Source: Exobasidium rhododendri
Taxonomy: Eukaryota > Basidiomycota > Exobasidiomycetes > Exobasidiales > Exobasidiaceae
Length of the DNA stretch: 64,000 nt
Reading direction: 5' to 3'
Assembly: GCA_026210745.1 (NCBI GenBank)
Contig: CP110630.1
Location: 5,332,001 to 5,396,000, forward strand
Under the pieces are notes generated by a model, which was not told the origin of the DNA, made no database searches, and saw only the letters and a program-made list of their open reading frames with translations. The position numbers and the translations under genes are program-made. Positions 1-9,969 of this stretch are shown here, piece after piece (positions within the stretch are counted from its first letter, which is position 1; every line of letters begins with the position of its first letter).

Positions 1-955
1 CATTTTGTATCTGTACCGTCGTTCGAGCCGCCCCTTTTTAGTGTGGAAGATCGGGACTAGGTGTCTCACCTTCACGCTGTGCATCCCATTCAGATCCAGG
101 CGGCTGATAGCGTAAGATTGAAGAAAGTCCTGCATGTGGGTGGCTCTCTATATGTAGGTCATCATTGCATAGCCACACTCGAGCATAGGCCAAATGAGAA
201 GAGCCTCATTTTTCTTGTTCCGCCTCTGCAGCTCCATCGGCAGGCCGTCTCTGCAGTAGAGGAGGGTCGACAATGAATGCGTACAGAGGCCCTCGGTCAG
301 TACGTATCTAGCGTAGCGTATCAAAGGACGTAACGAGCGGACCACATGCTACTTTACACTAATCCTCGACAGTACCCTGTGCTAGTGACGCAACGACATG
401 ACTTGCACGATTAATTTTAATCTTCATTCAATTTCCCGCTGCTCGATTTTTCAAAACTCCGCACCGCTTTCTAATTCTGTACCGAAAGGAAACGTTCATA
501 TCTCGTAGGCGCAAGTCTTGCTGCAGCGATCTCAGGTAGTGACTTTTGAGATGGGGAAGGAGATAGCAAGCAGATCACATCAGGGAAAGTCTGGACTGGG
601 TTGCTAAAACATACGTTTTTCCCGTTTCCATTTCCTCCTTTGTCGCTTGCAATCGTCAAAAGAAGGGTGGGTGAGACGCAGACCATTAAAAGTCCGCAAC
701 TTTGCATGGGACTTGGTTGCACCCTGCCAGTGACAAAGAGCGGGCGGAGGGAAGGGCTTGAGTATTGGCAGTGAAGAGGGTTTAGTGACTAAGCGCAGAA
801 CGCGGACAGCGCCAAGCCAGGAAGGGGCGACTGTAGCCTTTTTAAGAGAATTAGGGTCGCAAATAGCAAGCTTTCGTTCTAGTCCGAAGCGATTGTGCAT
901 TTGAAAGAGCAAGCCAGTGAGCAGCTTCTTCCATTGGGAAATGCAATCTACCTCG

Positions 956-979
956 CAGCAGCAGCAGCAGCAGCAGCAA
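956..979 (+). repeat. CAG trinucleotide repeat (about 8 units)
   Basis: An uninterrupted CAG run ends in CAA. It lies outside any gene I can support, about 850 nt upstream of the velvet start codon. It may lie in the long 5' leader or simply be intergenic. Confidence 0.9.
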
Positions 980-1320
980 GGGCAACAAGGGGGAGGCACA
1001 GAGAGTAATATCTGTGAAAAGATGAAAAGGGAGAAAAAGGTTTAGCAGGGCGGGGCGGCGTTTGCTTTGGAATAGAAGAAATAAGTTTATGGTACCGACC
1101 TGCGATGAAATTAAAAATTTTCTGTCCAATCGTAAATTGTAATTCCCTACCAGATTTGAGAGGCCGAAAAGAGGGGTGCCCCAAAGCAAGAAGAGTTCCT
1201 CCCCCCCCCGTCTCCGTCCCCTTTCGCCCCTGGCTCTGCAGAGAAGCCAAGTGAAACTGGTTTAAGTGAAATTGCTTACCTATAGATGAAGAGGGCAATA
1301 AGCAAAGGCGGGTCAAGAAG

Positions 1321-1362
1321 CGGCGTCGGCGTCGGCGTCGGTATCGGTATCGGTATCGGTAG
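1321..1362 (+). repeat. Two-block hexanucleotide tandem array
   Basis: Three copies of CGGCGT are followed directly by three copies of CGGTAT and a decayed CGGTAG. The two units differ by two bases, so the array looks like an expansion in which one variant unit was itself amplified. It sits in non-coding DNA upstream of the velvet gene. Confidence 0.9.
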
Positions 1363-1830
1363 GTGTCGAATTCAGTATCATTTATTTGTACGGTGATTTC
1401 CCTCTCTGTATCGAATCTTACCTACGTTGAAACATTAGCTGTTTCTATCATGCACAGCCGGCATCTTACCACATGCTGCAGTGGGGAAGTGAAGGAGTGG
1501 AAGGGAGCCTTGTTCATCTACCGTAAGATGCGAAAGAGACAGACTGGGCAATAGTCTAAATTCGAGACAGGTTATAGATATTAGTCTGGGAGGAGTGGGT
1601 AAGGCTGCTGCTGAACCAATCTACTGCTTCTCACTTCTTCTCCCCGTGATACTCTTGATGGACTGCAGCTCCTTCTCGTCATATTGTCGCTCACGCTCTC
1701 TGCAATCACCGCTGATCACTTCTATGGAGCAAGATTCGGGGAAAAGGTCCTTGTCCTGACAGCTATATACATTCGACTCTCATTCGTTCCTTTACTGCGT
1801 CTGAAGGAGAAGAGGTGGGTTTCGACCAGC

Positions 1831-3816
1831 ATGGGGGACATTAGCGCATCCTCCTTCGATCGCAGCTTCCAACATGCGACAGCGACGAGCAGTAATCCAC
1901 TAGCAGTCTACAACCTGACCTCACCCAGCACTTCGTCCGCACCACCGCTTGGCGGATCAAAAGACGCAAGAGATCCTCGAGATGCTCCCGGCAGATCTGC
2001 AGCCTTTGAATGCCCCAGCTTGAATGACGTTCTGCAAAGGTAAATGAGTGTCATGTGTGGGAGTGGTGGTGATAAGAGTACTCAAATAGTGTCTTACCTT
2101 TAGTCATGGTGGTGTTAGACCTCTCGTAGCACCGCGCTTTCGCCTGCAAATACGACAGCAACCGGAACGTGGTCTGGCCGTCGGTACGGATGATTCAGCA
2201 TACAAGCGAGGTGAGTCGACTTTTTTTGCGTGCGTCTCGATGATGAGTATTCACACTCAGATTGCATCTTTCAGCGAGAGCAATACCCATCGATCCACCG
2301 CCAATATGCGAATTGGTACCTGAGCAAAGCAGTGATTTGTGAGTTTGTTGTCGACATCTAGCTCTGCAAGTAGAAGGATAAGGACAGCTGCCTGATTTGC
2401 TAACTCTATTTTGCCCTCCCAAAGGAAATACATCTCGGTTCCCGAAGTAAGTGTGCTGGCTCGGCTGGTACACTGTGATGCTCCCTTTGAAGAAGAGGCA
2501 AGCAATCGTCAATTCAGAGATCCTCTCATCAGTGGCATTCAAGAGAGTGGGTTCATTGCTCCTGTCATGGCACATGTGGGTGAGTGTCGCCGTGGCGCGT
2601 TATGGGCAAGGCAACCATTACCACTGCTGACCGTCGTACTATAGAGGAGTGCTTTTTTGTTTTCGCAGAGCTAGGAGTGAGAAGAGCGGGTAATTACAGG
2701 ATCCGATTCGACTTGGTGGATCGATGTGGACTTCGATTTCAATGTCTCGCATCTGTTTTCACGCAACCATTTACTGTCACTTCAGACGCAAAGGCTTTCA
2801 CCGGTCTCCAAGCTTCTTCGGAGCTGCTTCATGCCCTAGTCAAGAGGGGACTCAAGCTGCGCATCAACAAAGGTCCTCAAAACGAAAAGAAGGCGGTAAA
2901 AAAGAGAAAGAGGCTCATTGGGGACTCTGAGGCTACTTCAATAAATGCGCTCAAAGTCGCAGTAAATTCTCCCTCACACTCTCGCCATCCACGTTCTGCA
3001 TCACCAGCACGACCACCACCGTCATCTTTGCAGAGTCGCAGCCCGCTTTGGAGTGGCCACTTTCCACCGGAGTCGAGACCGCATTCTGGATCACAAGCTG
3101 GATCACAAGCTGGATCACACTCCAGACCACACTCCAGACCACACTCTGCAACACATAGTCAAACTTACTCGCAACACTCCCCCTTGTACGATACATTGCC
3201 ATCGGCGGCATCTTGTATACCTGCTCTTGTTGTCCAATCGCCAGCTCCAGCACCAGTCTCACCTCATCATCACAACAACACATCCTGGCAGGCTCGTCCG
3301 ATGCTGTCACCACCGTTCTTGCCTCAACTTTACAATGCACGTCGACAGGAGCCTCCCAGTTCTTCGTCAAGCTTCTCAACGGCGAGTCATTCTTCTTCTG
3401 GCGGATCAGAGCTAACGTCTCAAAGTTCCTTGACTTCACGATCAGCATCCACTCTACGAGGAGGCAGCAAAGCCGTAGACAGACCGGGATCAAGGTCAGG
3501 TTTCGGAACGAGTAGCCACAGTCTTCCACCGCTGTACCAGCATCTGAACAAGATAGACTACAGTATCAAAAGCGATGCTTCTATGAGCGGCACCAATCGA
3601 GGCGACGGAGCAAGCTATCGTATTCGCACACAGCCACCCCAACAGCTTGAGCAACACAAGCCACGATCAGGAAATCACTTCCGACCCCTATTACCCCCGC
3701 TCAATTCCTTGCACAGTACGCCTCCCTCACCAACGTTCTACTCCCCATCTCGTCGTAATGTCTCCCCTCACAGGCAGACTCACTCTCCTTCGTTTTTCTT
3801 CCAGCAACGAGAATGA
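1831..3816 (+). CDS. Velvet-domain transcription regulator (VosA/VelB/VelC type)
   Basis: Velvet proteins are fungal DNA-binding regulators that link development, sporulation and secondary metabolism, acting as homo- or heterodimers in the nucleus. Exons: 1831-2039, 2104-2210, 2275-2338, 2425-2579, 2669-3816 (560 aa). The velvet fold spans roughly residues 75-235. Seen in order are a LQIRQQPERG start strand, the IDPPPICELV strand, the Y-I-S-V-P core and the RAGNYRIRFDL strand that closes the domain. A basic stretch (KNEKKAVKKRKR) follows and could be a nuclear signal. The C-terminal 320 residues are disordered, rich in Ser, Pro and His, with a short tandem repeat. The start is the first ATG in frame; the frame opens earlier but without an ATG. 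It is convergent with the ferric reductase gene, 127 nt apart. The subfamily cannot be settled by eye; the long tail after an uninterrupted domain is more like VosA than VelB. Confidence 0.88.
3082..3160 (+). repeat. In-frame imperfect tandem repeat in the velvet tail
   Basis: Short units of about 15 nt (GGATCACAAGCT and CCAGACCACACT types) repeat in frame and encode alternating GSQA, HSRP and HSAT blocks. The repeat lies within the disordered C-terminal region of the velvet protein. The clean codon periodicity suggests replication slippage. Confidence 0.8.
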
Positions 3817-3943
3817 CATTCACTTCAAGGTGATTGGATCATCACCTGAAGCAATTTCCTGCTGTACTATATCAACCTGTAATGCACAATTATACTCTAT
3901 CATGTCAACTATGAATGCCTTCCTCTCTTTCGCCCAACTGTTT

Positions 3944-6283
3944 TCAACATCCAAATGATTCTTCAAAATATGTGAAGTCGCACTGCCTGGCCAGGCCTCG
4001 GCTGGCATCGCATAGCTCTGCTGGTCCGCAGCACAAAAGGAGAGTGTTGCTACTCTTTGTTGGACCAGGATGCCTCTGCAGCAATTCAGACAAGATTGGC
4101 CTCTTCTCGAGTGGTGTGATGCGAACTTCAATTCGTTTTGAAAAGGCGTAGAGCATTTGAAGTGAAGGGCTTTCGTCCTTCTGTTTCTCCCTCATCTCCT
4201 TCAATTCGATGATTGTCGCCCTTGCTCTCTCCCTTGTCGGAGGGTAGATCTCCGCTTCTTGTGAGCACCTTTTCGCTGATCCAGTCGACACGATCGTCAG
4301 GATGATCCTCGCGCGTCCTTTCTCGCTCCGCATTGCATCGTGTGAATTGTCGAGAGCTGTCCGCAATGCATGTGTCACAATCTCGACTATTGCTGATGTG
4401 CGGACAGATAGGTGAGAGCGGGCTCACGTCAGAGCAAGATCGTCGATACTGACTGATAGATACTCCGTACACTCACACAAGTCTTTAAGCACCCAAATAA
4501 GGTGCGCATCTTTACCCTCTTCAATCGCTGTAGTAAAGTAAGGCAGGCAGTGGGTGATGCCGATACCGCCTGCGATGAGAATCTGATCGTCGTAAGGACT
4601 AGTCTGAGGAAATTGAGTTGTTCGATCGTGTAGGGTAAGGTTGTGACCACAGACAGCGTCGTCCTTCGTTGCCAATATATGCTCACCTTCTCGAATTGAC
4701 CGTAGAAGCCTTCAATGAACATCTTCATGTCGCAGTCGTGATGGTATCGACTTGCCTTGGCCGCCATGCGCTTTGTCAGACCACGACACACCTTAGCATA
4801 GATGACGAGAGATACACCATGTGAATCGGGATCAGGATAAATCTCTGCAATAGAGAATGGATGTCCTCCCAAGAGCTGACAGCATGGCACCCAAAGCAGG
4901 ACATGATGACCAGGGCGCAAGGCAAGGAGCCTTTTGCTCCTAGACCCTCGTGGTTGGATGATGACAATCTTCAAGACGTCCGCTGAAGGTAATAGCGACA
5001 CACGGCCGGTAATACCGGCTCCCAAGCCGACACTGCAGACGACCATGCGAGCTATTCGAATACACTTGTCCACCATCCAAGCAATAGTTGAGGCATGCAA
5101 ATAGTGTAGAAACAAGTCGTAACGACCAGACCTGTTCAAGAGACGGAGGTGGCCGTAGATGGATGCAAGCGCCAAGACGGCAAGTGCGATGTGGATCGAC
5201 ACAAAGAACTACATTGCGTTCGTCATCAGTCTTTCTGCTAGTGGTGTGGAGCAGAATGTGTGTCATCGACTCACCTCGTATGCCGCCTTTCTTAGACGAC
5301 GCAGGGACAAGAAGATCAGGAAGCAGACACTGATCGCTGCCACGACACCACACTGAAAGTAGCCTTTGTGCCAGTATTTGACATATTTTTCCCTACCGCC
5401 AACATGAAGCGCATAGATGGTGTAAGCGCTGCGCCAGACAGTAGCGAATGCATGTGAGAACAAAGGAATAGAAGGATGTAAGGATAAGGACCTCAACTCA
5501 CACTCCGTGCAACAACACTTGAAAGGAGACCAGCCGAGCAACCCATCGATGATAGAGCATGGCTGTGGCGAAGGAGCAGCCAGTGAGAAGCTGAATCGGA
5601 CTACTGCGACCAGAAAGGAGGACGACAACGGGAACCTGCGAGACAGCCAAGATGCCGGCCCTGTCCGCCGTGCATCGGATTGATTGCGAAAAAGGATCGG
5701 CGGAGCTATCGCAGGGAAAAGAAAGAGCGTCAGGTATGTCTATCTTTACGAGTTCTTTCATTCGTCCGCTCTCCCTCACTTTTGCTTCAAGGCAGGATCG
5801 TACGGGTGGTAGAACGCAAGCAACGGGATGACATTCATCAGGATCAGTACAAATAAGATCGATGCTTGACTTCGAAGAGGCAGCTGTACCGAATATAGAG
5901 TGTTTATTATGTATGACTGGGCATGGCGAGAGTGCATCAGAGGGGCTTGCGTGTATTGCCTTCTTAGCCATCGGAATGATTTGTGAAGTCGTATCGATGG
6001 TCTTAGAAAGAGGAGAAGACGGCGAAGCGTCGCGATGATGACAACAATTGAAAGGGCACCAAGGATCACAAATCTGATCGGCGACAACAATGATAAGTTC
6101 ACAGGTGAGGAAGGGAGGACACGAGTTATACACTCACCCTGCTAGAGTCGGTACCAAGACGTTATCATGATTCTTGTAGCGGAGAGATGTACGGTACTGA
6201 ACGAGACGTGCAGTGCCAGCCTGAATACCCTGCTGTACAGCTTTATCTCTCCAGTCGTTGTCGATGTACCAAGGAGGAGACAT
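3944..6283 (-). CDS. Ferric/cupric reductase transmembrane component (FRE family)
   Basis: FRE-family flavocytochromes pass electrons from NADPH through FAD and two hemes across the plasma membrane to reduce Fe(III) or Cu(II) before uptake. Exons: 6283-6138, 6073-5780, 5705-5502, 5428-5275, 5208-4687, 4603-4477, 4392-3944 (631 aa). The N-terminal half has several hydrophobic helices. Two HX13H pairs are visible, one starting at HRWVAR and one in the helix beginning VSIHIALA; these fit bis-heme coordination. HPFSI is the FAD contact, EGFYGQ the flavin/NADPH loop, and AGGIGIT the nucleotide-binding loop. The C-terminus has the family's CGP motif and ends near FEESFGC. The start ATG precedes a short extracellular segment. 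The same-strand TRM7 gene ends 285 nt upstream. Substrate metal is not determinable from sequence. Confidence 0.9.
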
Positions 6284-6444
6284 TGAGGCAATGATCGACA
6301 TAGACAAGTGAAGCGGACGGCGACTTCTCTTGATGTTCAGTGGGCATGAACGTCTTCTCCATGGGCGCAGTCAGGATGTGCGGAGATGCAGCATTTCTGT
6401 TGATCAGAGGCGTAAACGAAGGAAGAGCTCGTCGACGTCCGAAG

Positions 6445-6478
6445 ACAGCCCTGCTTTACGCACAGCCCTGCTTTACGC
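6445..6478. repeat. Perfect 17-nt tandem duplication upstream of the ferric reductase
   Basis: The 17-nt unit beginning ACAGCCCTGC occurs twice head to tail with no mismatch (6445-6461 and 6462-6478). It lies in the 285-nt gap between the TRM7 stop and the ferric reductase start, about 165-195 nt upstream of the reductase ATG, so in its likely promoter. Confidence 0.9.
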
Positions 6479-6568
6479 CTGACGCCATCGATCGGGCGCT
6501 CCTCCTGTTTTTTTTAGATTGAACCACAGACAGGATCGAGACAAGCTCAGCTCGGACAGACAGCGCGG

Positions 6569-7315
6569 CTAGTTCAGAGACTCTTCTGCGGTGATGTCCC
6601 CCCGAAGTGCAAAAGATGAAGATTGTGTACTGCTTGCGATGAACCCTCTGCAAACAATGAAATGCTCGGCACTGGAAGCTCTGGAACTGCGAGGTTTGAC
6701 AACATCCACCTGATCAAAGTACGTCTGCAATTGAGCTACCAAGAGGCTGCTAGTGTCCAACATCATCGATGATGCATCTGTGCGACGGCAAAGGATCTTT
6801 GCAATGAATATACCGTCCTTCTCCAGGAGTTGCAGAGTAATGTTCAAAGCAGAGGCCAGTAATTGAGCTTGAAGGAACTCGTCCAACGAGTGCAGTCCGG
6901 TGACATCAGGTGCTCCATCGCAGACAATCAAGCTGGCTTTTGCCTCGCCTAGAGCTGATTGTACGGCTTCACTAGTCTCCAACGTGGTGATGTCGCCGAT
7001 GATCTGCACTACTCCAGGGAGAGGCGCCATTGGCTGAAGGTCTACAGCTACAATCTTGGCATCGCTTGGCAGGTATCTGGTCAAGACTTGAGACCACGAT
7101 CCTGGTGCTGCACAGAGATCGATGACATGCTTTTGCCCCTCATGAAAGAATTCAAAGATCTCATTCAGATGGATGAGCTGTATGAAGCGAGAATAAGCAA
7201 TGGTCAAGAAGCAGCCTCAGATCGGCCTTACCTTGTATGCTGATCTTGCTCGATAGTTCTCAGCCTTGCACAGACGGTAGTAGATGTCTCGCTTGTCCTT
7301 GCTCGACTTCCCCAT
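6569..7315 (-). CDS. TRM7: tRNA 2'-O-ribose methyltransferase, TRM7/FTSJ1 type
   Basis: TRM7 uses S-adenosylmethionine to methylate the 2'-OH of anticodon-loop nucleotides 32 and 34 in selected tRNAs, in the cytoplasm with partner proteins. Exons: 7315-7232 and 7177-6569 (230 aa), a length typical of eukaryotic FtsJ enzymes. The N-terminus [14 protein letters not shown] is the near-invariant TRM7 opening and fixes the start. The SAM motif DLCAAPGSW is followed by VDLQPM and CDGAPDVTG. The K-D-K-E catalytic tetrad appears complete: the Lys of AYK, the Asp of CDGAPD, the Lys of FIAKI and the Glu of SSAEHF. The gene is divergent from the aminopeptidase gene, with 395 nt between the starts. Confidence 0.93.
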
Positions 7316-7710
7316 TGCCCTCAAGTCGAAAAAGAGTTGCTCTCTAAAGTCGTCCCGGCGTGGATGACTGGCTGCCTTGCGCCTATATGCTGCATCCAAA
7401 CACGCAAAGTGCCGATACTCTCTCTAGTCCTTCAGGGAATTTTTTTCTTTCTTCCTTGGTGATGGTCTGTGTGTGTGCTGCCTGCCCACATGGGCGACTC
7501 TCGCGCACGGACGGACTCTTCGGCTACTGCCCCGAACAGCATATCGCTTTAGTCTATTCTCCTCCTCCCTTAGCTTGGATTAGAAATAGGCCCTTTCTTG
7601 CGGAGGAGAACACATTGCTCAGTTGAATGGTCGTTCCGTCAGTATTCTTGAGAGCAGGACTACACAGAAATTGCGCCATCTCCGCATCTGTACGACTGAG
7701 CAAGCGAACA
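7316..7710. promoter_or_regulatory. Divergent intergenic region between TRM7 and the aminopeptidase
   Basis: This 395-nt gap separates two outward-facing start codons and must hold both promoters. I see pyrimidine-rich patches (7430-7460 and 7555-7580) but no clear TATA box or recognised operator. Confidence 0.5.
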
Positions 7711-9823
7711 ATGTCTTCTCAAAATCAAGTCGATGGTGTCGTTGTCGGCGTCAGGGCAGCAGAGGCGACAAAGAGCAGTCTTCTCTCCAGCTTCACCTCC
7801 ATAGATGTCACCGCACAGTGGGCTAACTCCCGTGCTTCGACTACCAAGGCAGGCCAAGTGCGGGTCTTTTACCCCTCCAAGGTGAGCAGTGTTCCATGAG
7901 TATGTATGATGGCAAGGAACGCGGCCTGACCTCTGCTGTGATCGCCAGGCCAACGAAGCAATTGTCGCCGCTGTCTCAATCGCAAGCGATGTCAAGCCTG
8001 CTCCATCCACAGGGGCAGACACACTTTCCAGCGCAGATGTCTACCTTCGCAACGAACACCTCGAAGAGACTCGAGTAGCTGCTGCTAAAGGTGCTCGTGC
8101 GCTCAAGGAGCTCCCTCTCATCTCTTCAGAGGACAAAGAAGAAGCGGCACAACCTCGGAGAACTATCGCGTTGGACTCCTTTACGAGCTCGCACGCCGCC
8201 GCTACTGGCGCCCTCTTGGCTTTGTGGAAGGTGAATCATTTCAAGACGAAAGGTCCGTCTGGTGCTTTTGCCAAGGAGTATGGGTTACAAGGCGGTCGAG
8301 AGGTCAAGGTGATCCCCTTGCAGGGAGGCGATGATGCTGCACTCCATGACAGTGGCGACGAGATCAAGGAGAGCGCCGTGCCGTTGAGCTGGAAGACGGG
8401 AGAAGTGTGGGTAGAGCATGTGATGCAGCCTTCAACTTAGAGTATACTCATCCATGTCATTTCCCCCCCTTTTACAGCTATGCGGAAGCACAGAACTGGG
8501 CAAGGGAATTGGGCGAGACGCCGGCGAATCTCATGACCCCCACCATCTTTTGTAAAGTGGTGCAAGCCAAGCTCGCTCCATTCAAAAACGTCACTGCTGT
8601 TGCACACGACGTAGAATGGGCAAAGTCGAAAGGAATGGGATCATTCTTGTCTGTCACGCATGGCAGCGACGAACCGGCAAAGATGCTCGAAATTCGGTAC
8701 AAGGGTGCTGCCGCAAACAAACCGACATTGGCCCTCGTCGGCAAAGGAATTACGTTTGACACTGGTGGATATGCCCTCAAGGGATCAGTCGGCATGAAGG
8801 TGGGCATGGTGTCTAGTAAACTGCCAGTCACTTCTAACATTCTTCGCTGACTTGTCTGCCCCGTTCCCAGCTGATGCGGAGTGACATGGGCGGTGGAGCG
8901 GCGTGCGTGTCGACAATGTATGCTGCAGCCAAGCTTGGACTGCCTGTCAACATGGTCTGTGTGGTTCCTTTGACGGAGAACCTGATCAACGGACATGCAA
9001 CCAAGCCAGGTGACTTGGTCAAGGCGATGAATGGACTGACAATCGATGTCGACAACCCTGGTGAGTGAGAGCCCTGCTTTTTCATCATAATCGCCCGCTG
9101 ACCCCATCGCTGCTCTTCGCACTATTGCAATACCAGATGCTGAGGTGAATTAAAGCCGGCAGAACACCGATCAATTGCGTCACCCTTCTCGTACTCACAA
9201 AGACCTCTCTTCTCCTACTCATTTCCTTCCTCATCCCCAGGGTCGACTCGTGCTCGCCGATGCTCTCACCTACACATCTCGAGAGTTCAAGCCTTCGGTG
9301 TTGATTGATGTAGCTACTTTGACGGGTGCAATTCTTCACGCTCTAGGCCACGAATACTCTGGAGCATTTGTCGAAGATGAAGGTCTTTGGCAGGCGCTCA
9401 AATCTGCAGGCGAAGCTGAAAGCGACCCATTCTGGAGGATGCCCTTGAGTGATCGATACTACAAATACATCGACACTTCATACAGTGATGTAGTCAACGT
9501 CGGCAGACCGGCAGGTTCGGCTTCTGCAGCTATCTTCCTCAAGCAATTCGTCGAAGGGCTAGAAGATCGAAGCAAGGGAACAAAGGCGACTGTCAAGTAT
9601 GCGCATCTCGTGAGTCTGAAAGAGTAGGAGAAAAGAAAACATCTAGCGACGTTGCGTGATCTTGTCGTATTGAAAGCATGCCTTCATCATCCTATTCTAG
9701 GACATCGCTGGTACAATGGAGGCCATTCACTCCACACCGTATCAGGACAAGGGCTTGACAGGCAGACCGGTACGAGCCTTGATCGAGTTTGTTCGTCGCT
9801 TTGCCGTCAAGTCTGAGCTTTGA
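7711..9823 (+). CDS. M17 leucine (cytosol) aminopeptidase with an 8-nt micro-exon
   Basis: M17 peptidases are di-metal exopeptidases that remove N-terminal residues and form hexamers. Exons: 7711-7881, 7949-8406, 8478-8799, 8871-9060, 9137-9144, 9241-9609, 9701-9823 (546 aa, in frame throughout). The N-terminal domain is variable; the catalytic domain starts near YAEAQNWAREL. Metal and catalytic residues are present: GKGITFD (Lys, Asp), the Lys of YALKG, the Asp of RSDMGG, and DAEGR. The Asp, Ala and Glu of DAEGR depend on a micro-exon of only 8 nt; skipping it shifts the frame. The Thr usual in NTDAEGR is Pro. A C-terminal DIAGT motif matches the family. The exon 2 donor is GTGGGT, weaker than its neighbours but required for frame. 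It converges on the BIR gene, 146 nt away. Confidence 0.92.
9137..9144 (+). other. 8-nt coding micro-exon of the aminopeptidase
   Basis: The exon reads ATGCTGAG between a CAG acceptor and a GTGAAT donor. Joined to the flanking exons it completes an Asp codon and adds Ala and Glu, giving DAEGRL. It lies between a 76-nt and a 96-nt intron. No other acceptor or donor combination restores the metal-binding signature. Confidence 0.85.
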
Positions 9824-9969
9824 TCAGTCTGTAGACCGTCTGGAGATGCTGAAAGAGATACACAGTGTACACATTGCTAGGTTGGGAAGTGGCGAAGTAG
9901 ATGGTACCAACGGCAGGAACACGTTGGCGATGAGAAATTGAAAGATTTCGGGTGAGAGGCGGAGATGGG

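Larger units (their letters stand above)
1..1830. other. Region upstream of the velvet gene, no gene supported
   Basis: No reading frame here resembles a known family or has convincing splice structure. The reverse-strand frames around 850-1316 owe their poly-Leu or poly-Ala content to the CAG repeat at 956-979. The stretch holds that trinucleotide repeat, a hexanucleotide array at 1321-1362 and a C-run at about 1201-1209. It is probably promoter and 5' leader of the velvet gene plus the flank of a gene outside the window. Confidence 0.5.

Noticed and set aside
948-1316. Reverse-strand ORFs with poly-Leu or poly-Ala
   Set aside because: The homopolymer comes from the CAG repeat read in different frames; nothing else resembles a protein family.
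2951-3529. Reverse-strand ORF of 192 codons with VWSVVWSVIQLVIQLVIQ repeats
   Set aside because: The repeat is the complement of the in-frame repeat in the velvet tail.
9061-9240. Treating 9061-9240 as a single intron of the aminopeptidase
   Set aside because: Joining exon 4 directly to exon 6 shifts the frame and deletes the DAE metal ligands that every active M17 enzyme carries.
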